A stretch of 64,000 nucleotides of DNA, taken from positions 223,326,757 through 223,390,756 of the forward strand of contig NC_133333.1 of the NCBI RefSeq assembly GCF_042186555.1. The letters run 5' to 3'. The stretch comes from Aquarana catesbeiana. Taxonomy: Eukaryota; Chordata; Amphibia; Anura; Ranidae. The translations under genes and the position numbers were made by a program. The notes under the pieces are model-generated. The model made no database searches. It was not told the origin of the DNA and worked only from the letters and a program-made list of their open reading frames with translations. Positions 1-11,186 of the stretch are shown one piece after another; positions within the stretch are counted from its first letter, which is position 1, and each line of letters begins with the position of its first letter.

Positions 1-347
1 CTGATGCGACTTCAGTTGCACAAAATTGTATGACAATGGAAATTACATTATTTTTAATGGTGTCCGTTCATCAATGCAACTCAGTATGGAATGATTTTGG
101 AAAAGCTGCATGGAAGAACAACTTCAGCAACCAGTCGTTTGGTGTGGTACCTGGTTAGGTGACAAGTCTTTCGATAGTGAGGGGGTTCGGTGTCTGGCTC
201 CCTCCCTAGCTGTCTCCTCTGGTCACCGAAGCAGTCTAGCATTATGGAGATCTAAGGCCTGATCACAAGGTACGGGAAGGAAAGAACTTAGGACATGCAT
301 GGAATCCACGCTATGAGTCCGGCAGAGTTTCATTCTGTTACTGGGAG
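1..347. other. Flanking sequence, no gene recognised
   Basis: No coding region, RNA gene or repeat boundary could be supported here. The last 8 bases before position 356 (TTAGGTAG) are the left target duplication of the following transposable element. Confidence 0.5.
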
Positions 348-691
348 TTAGGTAGCAGGGGCGGGCCTGTCCATTAAGGGTGCATGAATGAATGTTCACT
401 ATTCTCACACTGAATCACCTCTCGGCCAATCAGGAATCCCGGGTCTGAGACATGTTTCCAGATTGGCTGAAAGGAGAAGCGTTCTGACTACCCATCGAGG
501 AGGAGACAGGAGCCGCCGAGCAGGGAAAGGAGAAGCTGCTCGTGATGCCCACGGATGAGAGCCGGGGAAGCCACCTGTGATTGCATGGATGAGGTAAGTG
601 CCCTGACCAACCCAACCCGACCTGACCGTGGGGGGGGGGGGGTGGCGGGTGCACTGTTTGCCCCCCTCCCAAAAAAAAATTACCACCAGCT

Positions 692-2131
692 GCCATTGTC
701 AGTGCCATCTTAAGAGCATTATAGGCCCCGGGCAAAACAGTGTACTGGGGCCCTGTCTACACAATCACGTACGAGAATAAAAATGTTAATTAATTATAAG
801 GCTATATTTATTGGTACTTCCAACAAAACCAGTGTTTAAACATTAACACAACGTTTGGACAATATAACACGACCTTGAAAAGCAAGAAATTACAGATTGA
901 AATGGGACAGTACAAAAGCACTAATTATGTGTAAGTATGTAAGGGGGAGATATTTGTAATCTGGCAGTGCTGGGGACTTCTGGTCACCCTAGGCTAGTGG
1001 CCAGCAGGGCCCACAGGTCAGTGGCCAGCAGGACCCACAGGTCAGTGGCCAGCAGGACCCACAGGTCAGTGGCCAGGTCCCAGCAGGACCCACTAGCTGC
1101 GGACCTGTGGGTCCTGCTGGCCACTGACCTGTGGGTCCTGCCGAGAGCTGGCTGCGGACCTGTGGTTCCTGCTGGGTGCTGGCCACTGACCTGTGGGTCC
1201 TGCTGGCCATTGACATGTAGGTCCTTCTGGGATGGACAATAGCCTATGGGTCCTGCTGGCCATGGTCTGTGGGTCCTGCTAGGAGCCAACCATGGCATGT
1301 GGGTCCTGCTGGCCTGTAGGCCGTGGGCAGCTCTAAGCAGGATTCACAGGACATGGGCAAGGTAAATGAGGTGTATGGGGGGAAGATCGATGGAATGATT
1401 GATCCTGTGGGGGTGTCAGGGTCTCTCACCTCAGCTTGCTCGGCAGACTTAGTGCTCAGCAGCAGCAGGACAGGTCCTCTCTTCCTCCTTCTCCACGGCT
1501 TCCTCCAGTCCTGGGGGAGGTGGGTGATGATGTTGTTCCTGGCCGGGGGTCACATCTACTCCACAGTACTGTTACTGTACCAGCAGCCAGCAGCAGCGCA
1601 CCCAGGCCAGCCACGTCACATGGCGTTTTTACACAGTGTCCAGCCAAGCAGAGGCACTGGGGCAGGCAAAATATCCTGGATTCCGACTGCGGCAATGGGA
1701 GTTGTAGCACGCGGTAGGCTGGCTGCGCTGCTCTTCTCAGACTGACTCCACCCCCTGGAGCAGGGAGCTTAAGCACGCAGCCGCCGCCACGGACTACAAC
1801 TCCCATAAGCAACAGCGGCGGACGGCGGCCGTCACACGACATTACCAGACAGACTGCCACCCAATAATGAGTCATTCAGTGATCAGTGGGCGGACACTCA
1901 GACAGCCGCGGTGCCGGCCGGTGGCCATTGTTTTAGTTATACAAAAACAGTACAGCACTTAATTTGGGGGGGCACATGGAGCCCCACGCCGGTTGACGCC
2001 ATTGCACAGCACTGGCACAATGTGGCAATGAACTTGGCTGTGGTCGCTGGGCAGGTGGGGCCCACCAGGCTAGGGGGCCCCCCGGGCAACTGCCCAGCGT
2101 GACCATGCGAAAAGACGGCCCTGGCCACTGT
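692..2131. mobile_element. Nested hAT-like non-autonomous element
   Basis: The insert runs 700-2123. It starts CAGTGCCATCTTAAGAGC and ends GACGGCCCTG, so the ends form a diverged inverted repeat. Flanks GCCATTGT (692-699) and GCCACTGT (2124-2131) match at 7 of 8 positions. The right copy consists of the last seven bases of the host element plus one flanking base, so the insertion hit the extreme terminus of the host. The ends resemble those of the element at 25360-27413 (CAGGGCCGTCTTAAT). No transposase is encoded. The interior holds an inverted minisatellite (990-1320) and a GC-rich portion at about 1430-1900. Confidence 0.75.
990..1320. repeat. Minisatellite with a switch of orientation
   Basis: Units of about 24 bp based on GTCAGTGGCCAGCAGGACCC run forward from about 1000 to 1095. 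From about 1100 to 1310 the same unit continues as its reverse complement (GGGTCCTGCTGGCCACTGAC). The array is therefore an imperfect palindrome that could fold into a hairpin. The open frames across it on both strands come from the repeat and are not taken as genes. Confidence 0.85.
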
Positions 2132-2240
2132 TAGGTAGTGGATATATGCTAGACTGGTGGAGTGGGCAATGGCTCTGCATGTCCCCCTGAATGCAACACA
2201 TACCTCAGTACAAGTGTGTAGTTACTTTGGATGAAACCTC

Positions 2241-2645
2241 TTAACCGCTTCGGCCCCAAAAGATTTTACCCCCTTCTTGACCAGAGCACTTTTTACAATT
2301 TGGCATTGTGTCACTTTAACTGACAATTGCGCGTTCGTGCGAAGCTGTACCTAAACAAAATTTGCATCTTTTTTTTACACAAATAGAGCTTTCTTTTGGT
2401 GGTATTTGATCATCTCTGCGGCTTTTATTTTTTGCGCTATAAACAAAAATAGAGCAACAATATTTTTTACTTTTTGCTATAATAAATATCCCCAAAAATG
2501 TTTTTTTAAAAACATTTTCTACCTCAGTTTAGGCCAATATATATTCTTCTCCATATTTTTGGGAACAGTGTACCCATACGTTGTTTTGCACAGCCGTGCC
2601 ATTCTGCCAACGTATATCGGCATGAGCCGGTCGGCAAGTGATTAA
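2241..2645 (+). repeat. TTAACCACTT-family repeat, internally deleted copy (copy A)
   Basis: The copy starts TTAACCGCTTCGGCC and ends GGTCGGCAAGTGATTAA. It has the AT-rich core (TTTTTTGCGCTATAAACAA) found in the other copies. At 405 bp it is less than half the length of the complete copies (about 900 bp), so a central block is missing. TTAA at both ends with short inverted CCACTT ends suggests a TTAA-targeting (piggyBac-type) non-autonomous element; that class is inference. Confidence 0.75.
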
Positions 2646-3310
2646 GGAGGAACTCCACACGGCATTACTGCACACAAGTGGCTTATCTCTGAGTCGGGGG
2701 ACTGCCTTAATATTCAATGCTTCACATGACCGCAGCCTCCGCCTGGTCCCAAACATTGGTGAGCACACCAGGTGAGGTGTTTCCCCACATGCATGGGCAC
2801 AATTTGACCCAGCTCTCAAGCAGCACCCAAGGCTTAACATTGTGTCAAAATTGCAAACAACTCACATCTGAAATTGCATCAAAATTGCACCACACTAGTG
2901 TGAACCAGGTTGTACAGAACATGTATCAATTAGTCCAGCTATTCTATGAATTTAAATGTCAGAGGTCTCCTTTCTTATATATTATATGCTTAAATATAGT
3001 ATTTCAATTTTTGGAGTTGCTTGAGTGGTTTAAGCACCTTAAAAGCCCCGCTAAGCCAATTTTTGGCATCTGTGGTTGGATCTCTTTCAGTAAAGTTCAT
3101 TGATAAACATCTCCAAGGGTTAAATAGAATCTATAATCAATGTTTCGCCAAAAAACATTACAGTCGTTCTTTTTCCTTTTGGGGCCAAAGGATACATGTA
3201 CTCCTTACGAACACTTTGTAAACTTGCAAATATTGATGTTGGAAATTTGTCACTTTACGGGTTTTTGCAAAAATTTTTCTTCCGTATTGAAAATTGTTCA
3301 ATAAAAACAA
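2646..3310. other. Intergenic stretch without a recognised gene
   Basis: AT-rich sequence ending in TTGTTCAATAAAAACAA just before the next element. This could be the 3' tail of an old retroposon, but I see no coding remnant to support that. Short open frames here show no recognisable domain. Confidence 0.4.
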
Positions 3311-3756
3311 TTAAAGCTATTGTAAACCCTGGGGGGGGGACATAAAAAAAAAAAAACGAACCTGTAAGTCAAAGTCATAATGAGCTAGTATGCATCGCAT
3401 ACTAGCTCATTATGAAATACTTTCCTCAGAACGATGCCCTCCAGTGGCGCCCGCACACCGCTAAGACAGCTGACATCTTCCTCTGTGTTTCTTCCGAGTT
3501 TGCGGGCTCCGGCATTGTGAGTGGCCGGAGTCGCGATGATGTCACTCACGCGCCATTTGCGGCTCGGGCTTTGAGGGTTTGGCACTGTAAGCCGAAACTT
3601 CAGAGCGCATTCGCCGATGACGCCATTGGCTGCATTCACTGAGAATATCTCCTACACTGTGCAAGTTTAGGAGATATTCACAGTATCTACAGGTAAGCTT
3701 TATTATAGACTTACCTGTAGGTACAAGTAGAAAATAAGACTTTACTTCCACTTTAA
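3311..3756. mobile_element. TTAA-bounded MITE-like element
   Basis: The element starts TTAAAGCTATTGTAAACC and ends ...TTCCACTTTAA. Internal inverted segments include ATGAGCTAGTATGC/GCATACTAGCTCAT at about 3380-3413 and AGGAGATATTCA mirrored against GAATATCTCCTA. The same ATAATGAGCTAGTA and GAGATATTCA words occur in the element at 10745-11186, so the two share a family. It has no coding capacity. Confidence 0.75.
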
Positions 3757-4340
3757 GGGAGAGCCAGTTGACACAAACCCTAAACATTCCAAAGGATAAT
3801 GGGGAAATATGAGAGCCCCACCGATCTTTTTGAGCAGGGGTGTCCAACCTAAGGCCCAGCTGGAAGATGTGATTGAAAGATTTCTTTGCATCTATGTTTC
3901 TACCATGCATTCTCATAATCTGATTGATCAAAATAAGATCAGATTCATGACCAAAGCATCTCTGTGCTGTTGATTGATGCAAAACAATCAATAATATTTT
4001 GCCCAGGATGATCAGCTTGGTTTGATTGAATCTGATGTACATGGTTTTCAATTGTTTGTCAATTTGATCATTTTGATCAAATGGCACGTTGATCAGATAA
4101 TAAAATCAGATAATAACATTTTAAGTATGTGTATGGCCACCATAAATGTAATTATTTCAACAAAAAAGTCCTAGTTAATAAGCCAACAAATAAGTCAATG
4201 TGTTTCAGGGGCTCTAAAGTGGCCACTTCCTCTGGGAAAATAAATCTTAATATAGGAAAAAAGGATCTAGATAAAAGAAGGCTGACCACAACTAGTTGCT
4301 GATGGCTGTTTTTATCAGTGTGCCCTCTAATGGACTAGAG
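3757..4340. other. Gene-less stretch with remnant repeat ends
   Basis: At about 3836 the sequence CAGGGGTGTCCAACCT resembles a hAT-like terminal repeat, but no partner end was found. From 3920 to 4110 the DNA is rich in GATCA words that pair with one another. No gene is supported. Confidence 0.4.
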
Positions 4341-5655
4341 CAGGGGTGTCAAACTCAAATTAATCGGGGGCCGCATCAGCAATATGGTTGTCCTCAAGGG
4401 TCGGTTGTATATCTAAGACTATGTATCTACTCTTTATCATATTAAATAATTGCCTCTGCAATTAATTATAACTGTTTTTTAATTCAAGTATTAATTAGCT
4501 CAGAGTTCAGGGGTGTGATGTGTACAGATGGCAGGGTTTAGGAGCTGTGCTATGTACAGAATGCAGAGTTCAAGAGTGCGCTACGTAGAGAGTGCAGGGT
4601 TCAAAGGGTGCGCTGTGTACAGAGTGCAGGGTTCAAAGGGTGCACTGTGTACAGAGTGCAGGGTTCAAAGGGTGCACTGTGTACAGAGTGCAGGGTTCAG
4701 GGGTTGCGCTGTGGACAAAGTGCAGGGTTCAGGGTTTAGGGGTGTGCTACAGACAGAGTGCAGGGCTCAGGGGTGCGCTACACACAGAGTGCAGAGTTTA
4801 GGAGTTGTGCTACGTACAGAGTGCAGGGTTCAAAGGGTGCACTGTGTACAGAGTGCAGGGTTCAAAGGGTGCACTGTGTACAGAGTGCAGGGTTCAGGGG
4901 TTGCGCTGTGGACAAAGTGCAGGGTTCAGGGTTTAGGGGTGTGCTACAGACAGAGTGCAGGGCTCAGGGGTGCGCTACACACAGAGTGCAGAGTTTAGGA
5001 GTTGTGCTACGTACAGAGTGCAGGGTTCAAAATTGCCCTGTGTACAGAGTACAGGATCCAGGCGTGAGCTACATGCAGGGTTCAGGGGGGTTCAGCTCAT
5101 CCCACCAACTAATGCCCCTCCACTACCAGATCCCCCACCCCCCAACTACTGCCCTGCCACTAACCACTGACAGACCTCCCACTAATAAATCACCACCCCC
5201 CAACTAACGCCCAGCCCCCCCCACTAGCAGACCGCCACCCACCCAACTAATGCTCCCCACTACCAGACCACCACCCCCTGTGAAATCCCCAGGGATAAGC
5301 ACTCAACTTTTGGCATTCAAGTTGTTTATTTAGCCTGTGTGTCCTCCGTTCCAGCCTGTGCCTGCATGTCCGGCCGACCGCTCGGCATGTAAGGAATTTA
5401 TTTTTGTAAGCTGCCTGTCCGGCTGTAGCATCTCAGCACTCGGCTTGTATAGCCTGAAACTGGCACATGCGCAATAACAGGAGCCGGGACTCGCCGAGAC
5501 TATAGCTGTCACTGTAAACACAGAAGTTCCTGTGTTTACAAGAGACGGGAGGAAGAGCGGGTGAGAGCCAGAGGTGGCGGCCGAAAGCCGTTGCGGGCCA
5601 CATGACAAGGCTCGGCCAGATTCGGCACGCAGGCCTTGTGTTTTATACCCTATTG
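4341..5655. mobile_element. hAT-like element carrying a minisatellite
   Basis: The left end is CAGGGGTGTCAAACTC followed by GGGGGCCGCATC. The right part has GCGGGCCACATGAC and GGCCTTGTGTTTT, a pairing I associate with a common frog hAT-type repeat. The right terminus is degraded near 5655 and no clear 8-bp duplication was found, so the boundary is approximate. Most of the interior is a minisatellite at 4500-5095, followed by a C-rich part (5100-5280) with CCACTA-type short repeats. Confidence 0.6.
4500..5095. repeat. 32-bp minisatellite with a 197-bp higher-order unit
   Basis: The basic unit is about 32 bp around GTGCAGGGTTCAAAGGGTGC followed by ACTGTGTACAGA. A block beginning GTGCAGGGTTCAGGGGTTGC occurs at 4688 and again at 4885, so a group of about six variant units was duplicated with a 197-bp period. 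The array opens long frames on the plus strand with a recurring CRVQG-type peptide, which I treat as a repeat artefact. Confidence 0.88.
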
Positions 5656-8600
5656 TGTGGTCTATAGGGTATGAAAGTTGCCTAAGCATCTAACATCATA
5701 GTCTTTACACTTCGCTATGAATTTAATTTGTTTTAGGATCCAGCACCCCTACCTAGACTTTCTAAACCACATAACAAAGACAAAGGTTTCTACTGCTGCT
5801 TACTTCCTCAAGACACACAGGTCAATCTCCTGCGCTAGTTCTGTGGGCCGCTATGTAATGGTGAACTCTTTACTGTGACGCTTAAAGTTGGATAATGCAC
5901 CGCTCGCTGCCATCCACAGACTGGGGAATCCGAAGCACTGAAAGATGTAAAAGACAGAAGGAGCATTGACCTAGCGCATTATCCACAAACAAAGGTTTTA
6001 TTCATGTACAAGGACAGGTAGTATACTCACAAACAAACATAGAATAAAAGCATATCTCAGTATTCCTCCACATGGGTCCATGAAACTGTCCCCATCACAT
6101 GTGACTGTCCTGTAGAGTTATGGTCTAGCACATTTCGAGGGGTTCCTCTTTCACAGAGGTCCACGCGCCTTCTGTCTTTTACATGTTCGTATTACTTCCT
6201 GTCTTGGTGACACAGTTGGAAGTTAAGTAACATTTACCCAATGGAGACCCTGCCATCAATAAGCACCTAACAGAGCTTTCAAGTCCAATCCTTTCCCCTT
6301 TATTTTTTAAAAAAGTTCCACTTTAGCTGGTAAATTTGGTTACTTTTAACAACTGGACGTTATAAAACAATAACCCAAATTTTCATTTGTTCACAGTTTC
6401 TTTACTGTTACTACTCTTACCATTGTAAAACTCAACAAACATTCTCTTTTGCATGCCAGAAAAGGCCTTTCAGGTGGGAAATATGAAAGACACCATGTCT
6501 GATCCCATGCCTGTGATCTAGGCTATCCTTCAGCTGTGCAATGCGTTTGTTCTGGAAAACAGTCACTTCTCATCTAGGTAATTTCACTGACAAACAGCCG
6601 AAAGCAAATACGACGTATCTGGGTCTCTGTTGATAAACCAAATTTGGCATTGTGCCGTCGCAGATGTGCGCAGAGTCAAACATACAAAGGAAAAGATTAG
6701 TTACAATTGCAGCCTATGTTGCCCCAACTGGGCTGTAGCTGCGTGAAATGACAGCGTGCTGGACGGGGGCTGAAAAGGCATTCAGGTTTTTACTTAAAGG
6801 AAAACTCCACATTCACCCAAACGATATATAAAGTTGCTGCACAAGCCAACTTGTAAATTAATGGTAATAAAAGTGACCTTTTTATTGCACTTTGTAATTT
6901 TTTACAAATGGCAACAATTTATATTTTTATGAATTTTTTTCAATTTGGCAACTTGTTAGTTGGTATACACGATTCTTCCCGAATTCCTCGCATTTCTTGC
7001 TCACATTTTTATTACAGTCTGTGTTCCTTTTCAGGCAGATTCATCCTCCCTATTTGTCCTGGCGATCGTTATCACCAAGCATGAAGGTGAAAGAAAAACC
7101 CAAATGTTGAGTTGTCACCAAAACAGTAAAAGAGGAGAAATCTTCCAATAGGGGTGCTAGTCCCATGACATTGGTGACAACTAGGAGATTCTCTTATGTT
7201 GGAGGGATTTCCTCTCACATCCTGTTGTGGCTACAGGTAAGAAAGTGAAAGGAAACCTCCCTAATGGGACAGAGATAGCAAAATGAAATATGTCAGGGGT
7301 TAGAACCCTTCCTTACTCTATCCAAAAGGGAAAAAAACATTTTGTGACTCTTTAGTTCTGCAATAACTGTCATATGTCACCTAAAAATTGATATCAATGT
7401 AGCTTGAAAGAGCTATCAGGTTGTCTATATGATGAACTTAATTTAGTGACCTTGCACTTGCAGTTATTGATAATAAGTCTCACAGTCTGAAAAGTTTGGC
7501 ATTGCTAGTCAGTCATCTTGTTGGGCTATTATAACTTTCCCCTTCATTTACCGGTGGAGAATGCGGGCAGACAGCATCGCTGAGTGTCTGACTTCAAACA
7601 TGCAAATATCAGGTGTTCCAACATTTCACTCACTGCTTGCATTAAGAAATACGGCTGCATCTTCAAAAACATACCTCACTCACCCGGGGGTGATGGAGAA
7701 CTGTGCTCCGACCTCTAAGCTTGCTACTTAAAACCCCCTTCGAAAATGAAGGGTGCCATTCTAAAACCTGTACAGCATCGTTCTTCCCAACCAATGTACC
7801 ACCACTTTGATGCTTCTGGTTGCTTGGCAACAAGCATCACTATTTACCCACCGCTATAAGGAGGCAGCAACAGTTAGCGTGCGGCAAGACATTTGGAATG
7901 AATACATCTTTACGACAAATCTTCCCAGATGCAAACAACAAAAAAATGTAAATAAAAGCAAACTGAAAAAAAAATGAACCCAGCTCCATTTGGAGTAAAT
8001 TTTAATTCCCATTGGTAACGAGACCAGCCAAACCTTATGTTATTTCCTAGGTTTATATATTTTTTTTTGTGTTGTGCTGACAATGGACCCCCTCAGAGAA
8101 AAGTCTTCCCCTAACAAGGTCTCTAATAAAGCTTTTGTCGATTCTAGGCACTTTCAGTTATGATAGCTGAAAAATAGGTCGCTCTGGTCTTTGGATGGAT
8201 GGCTAGCTCAGGTGAATCTGATACCTCCCTGGCTGCCCATTACACAAAGATTTCTGAAACTGTACTGAGTGCAACGAGATAAACCAAGGAACATCATCAA
8301 TTTCTAAATGTACGCCTGCAAACACAAAGATGTGACTCAGACCTGTCACCCCCGCTCTGACATTAATTGGCTGATATTTCGCTAATTTGCAGCAATCGCT
8401 AAATCGTTATTCCAGGCTTACGATATGCCTGTTACATGTGCTGAAATGTCAGGGCTGTACAAAATAGTTAAAGTGGAAACCTAGTCAAACAGCTTAATTA
8501 CAAAGCCAAAGCAAATGGATTAAATGTCCTAACTGCTTTTTTATACTTCAAGTGGTTGGAGAGAGATGGAGCACCACGCCAGTTGTAGGAAGTCCAAAAT

Positions 8601-9300
8601 GATTTATTGCATTTTTGAAAAGGTGTACTACTGACAGCCCCCTTGATTATAAAGGCTGGGCACACCTGCACACACAGTCTGCTGGTCCCCAGAAAAACCC
8701 AAACCCAGGGTTAGAGTCTTTGTCCCTCCCAAGACTCCCTTTAGTCTCTGGACTCCAGAAACCAATTTTCTCTACTCAGAACTGATATTCTAGAGCCCCT
8801 CAACCTACAACCATGAGAACCCTGGGCGATTTAAACACAGTGGTTGGGCATAGCACTGTCACAATATATACACTGGATAATTTTTTATTCGGTTAAGTCA
8901 GCTTTCTACTCCTTTTATCCCTGTAAGACTCCCTATAATGTTCTTCCCTTCCCTATTACAGTCAAAGAAATTCAGCTTGTTCACAGACTGATTAGGACAA
9001 GGATGCAGCTCAGACTTCAGATTTCATTTTCAACATGCTTGTTCACGGTCAGTTATTTATAGAGAGTTCAGAGAAAACCAGTCAACTAGAATCCTCAGAA
9101 GGAGGTCAGAAATGACAGTCCTCCATATTTTTCAGAACAGAACCCATGAAGATAGAAATACAGAAGCATCCAATACTGACTTGTTTTTGAAGATGCAGGC
9201 TCCAAGCATGAAAACTAAAGCTTCACCATCTGGTGAGTCTCTGACCTGGAACCAGCATCCAGCAAGTGAATCCTGAAATGTCCATAAGCCAGTCAAGAAT
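5656..9300. other. Long gene-less stretch; two possible conserved segments
   Basis: No coding region is supported. A repeat-like part at 5880-6190 has inverted arms GATGTAAAAGACAGAAGG (5944-5961) and CCTTCTGTCTTTTACAT (ending 6184). It includes CATTTCGAGGGG, reminiscent of the GTTTCG motif in other foldback elements. Segments 7540-7760 and 8330-8450 are of balanced composition and free of recognised repeats. The second is rich in homeodomain-like TAAT words (ATTAATTGG, CTAATTTGC). They are only candidates for conserved non-coding elements. Confidence 0.4.
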
Positions 9301-9309
9301 ATGATGACA

Positions 9310-9718
9310 ACCCTAGAGCTTGCACTTTTAAAGCTGATCTCCAGAAGTGTGGCCTACCCCTCCCCACCTAACTAATCCCTGTGTAAAAAAAAAAGACCTA
9401 ACATCCTCTTTCACCTACAAGAAAATATGGGCTTGCTTGACATGCCAGGTCTTCTGGACTTGAAATAGGTAGGGTTCTTCTTCAGATGTCCACGAGGCTG
9501 CCTGGTTGACAGTTCCCATTGGCTGTCCAGCAGTGAGATCCTCTCAGGCTCCAGAAGACTGCAACAGAATAATGAAACCCTGAAAAGAGGCAGAACCAAG
9601 ACGCGGAAGCTTGAACCTTTAAAGCTGATCTTCACAAATGTGGACTAAACCCCACAACTAATTTCTGGGTTGAAAAAAAAAGACCTAAAATCCCCTTTTC
9701 AAACGATGTAAACATTTT
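9310..9718. repeat. Diverged direct duplication
   Basis: A stretch beginning CTTTTAAAGCTGATCTCCAG near 9330 and ending in a poly-A run plus GACCTAACATCC recurs near 9615 as CTTTAAAGCTGATCTTCACA ... GACCTAAAATCC, about 285 bp later. The intervening part (TTCTTCAGATGTCCACGAGG, about 9478) also matches 12565-12620 (TTCTTCAGATGTTCCCCATG), so this is a dispersed repeat present more than once. Confidence 0.65.
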
Positions 9719-10620
9719 CTAACACAACCAGTGTATATCAATAAATTAAGCATATGTAACATAAACATCAATGTATGTGTTCAGTCCAAAAAATGTGTTC
9801 AACTCCTGTAAAGGATCCAGGCAATAATAAAAGTACATGGAAAGTGAAGAAAAGTGCCTATGTCTTGACACCAAAATGACCCTTTTATTGGTATTTCACT
9901 AGGTGCCCATATGAAACAATCCGCACTCACCAGAATGCAATGATTTCCTTGTTTTCTAACAAGAAAAGTCAGCTGCACTTTGTGGGCACCATAGAACCAG
10001 GTTGGATCTCTAAGTTGGCATCTTCCATAGATATACTCTCCTTGTTAATGATTGGATCAGTATCCCAATGGCTCAAATGGCAAGGGAATTTAAAAAAGAA
10101 AGAAGGAGAGGAATCCTCTCATAGTGTGAAAAGCACTTGAAGATTTTATTAAAACTGTTTGCATAAAAAGAAAGCCGCTTACATGAAAAAAGTTTGGTCC
10201 GGTAATATACAAACATGTTCAAAGCTATTGGGAAGCCGCCTGGCTCTCGGCATGCATTCCACCTGGACCAGAAATGTCATACACCAGAAGTTACCGCTTG
10301 GTGCGTTAAATCATCAAAACATGATGTCTTCAGAAGCTTCTTTTGAAGACGTCACGTACTGATGATGAAACGCATCAAACGGAACTTCCGATGCGTCATT
10401 TCCAGTGAATGCTTACTGTTTTATATGGGCACATGGAGAAATATCATTAAGAGTGGCATTTTGGTGTTAAGACACAAGCACTTTTCACTGACTTTTATTA
10501 TTGCCTGGATTCTAGAGTTGCACAATTTTTTGGACTGAGCACATACATTAATGTTTATGTTATCTATGCTTACTTATATTCTTACTATTAATATTGTTTT
10601 TTATATATCAGTTGTGTTAG
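9719..10620. mobile_element. Foldback element with ~190-bp inverted arms
   Basis: The left arm (9719 to about 9916) contains CTAACACAAC, CAGTCCAAAAAATG, CCAGGCAATAATAAAAGT and GTGCCCATAT. The right arm (about 10431-10620) carries their reverse complements in mirrored order: ATATGGGCAC, ACTTTTATTATTGCCTGG, TTTTTTGGACTGAG and GTTGTGTTAG. The unpaired middle includes GATGAAACGCATC, a GAAACG motif shared with several other foldback repeats in the window. There is no coding capacity. Confidence 0.8.
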
Positions 10621-10744
10621 CAAGCGCTGTCTATTGTTTACATTGTATAGAATTTAGCCTTTTGGGCATGAGATAGCAGCTGCATTGTCACAGTATTATA
10701 AGGCAACTGTTTTGGGGATTTTTTTACACATATAAAATCCTCTT

Positions 10745-11186
10745 TTAAAGTGGTTGTATACCCACTTTTTTATTTTTTACCTACAGGTAACCCTATATTA
10801 AGGCTTACGTGTAGGTAAAATGAATATCTCCTAAACCTGTACGGTTTAGGAGATATTCACTTTGCATGCAGCCGCTGATGTCAGCGCCGCATGCGCTGTG
10901 AATGTCCGGCTGAAGGTCCAGCAGACGCTGCCGGACCTTGCCGGGAAGAAGTCTCCCATGCGCATGTGCGGGGGTGACGTCATCACGGCTCAGGCCACTC
11001 ACAGCGCTGCAGCTGCGAACCCGGAAGACACGCCGAGGACAAAATTTCAGGTTCCTCGGCATGGACCGGCCTGCGATATGGGGACTTCGTTTTAAGATAA
11101 GTATTTCATAATGAGCTAGTAATGCCTTTGCCTTTCAGGGGTTTTTTCTACATTTTTTTTTTCCTGAGGGTATACAACCGCTTTAA
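10745..11186. mobile_element. TTAA-bounded MITE with near-perfect terminal inverted repeats
   Basis: The left end is TTAAAGTGGTTGTATACCC. The right end is the reverse complement of TTAAAGCGGTTGTATACCC, a match of 18 of 19. An internal hairpin CTCCTAAACC/GGTTTAGGAG (about 10829-10856) and the words GAGATATTCAC and ATAATGAGCTAGTA link it to the element at 3311-3756. TTAA at both ends suggests a TTAA-specific transposase acting in trans. Non-coding. Confidence 0.85.

Larger units (their letters stand above)
348..2138. mobile_element. hAT-like non-autonomous element with 8-bp TSD, split by a second element
   Basis: The element proper runs 356-2130 and starts CAGGGGCGGGCCTG. It is flanked by a perfect 8-bp direct repeat TTAGGTAG at 348-355 and 2131-2138. 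Its body (356-699) resembles the element at 19376-19929: both share a gene-less region with pyrimidine and purine runs and both end in CAGC(T/C)GCCA(T/C)TG. It encodes no transposase, so it would have been mobilised in trans. Eight-base duplications and CAG-type ends are the hallmark of the hAT superfamily; the family assignment is inference. A second element (700-2123) lies in its last few bases. Confidence 0.8.

Noticed and set aside
967..1298. Glycine- and threonine-rich frames on both strands
   Set aside because: Products of the inverted minisatellite.
4528..5207. Cysteine-containing repetitive frames of 140-156 codons
   Set aside because: They follow the 32-bp minisatellite and repeat with it; no signal peptide or domain.
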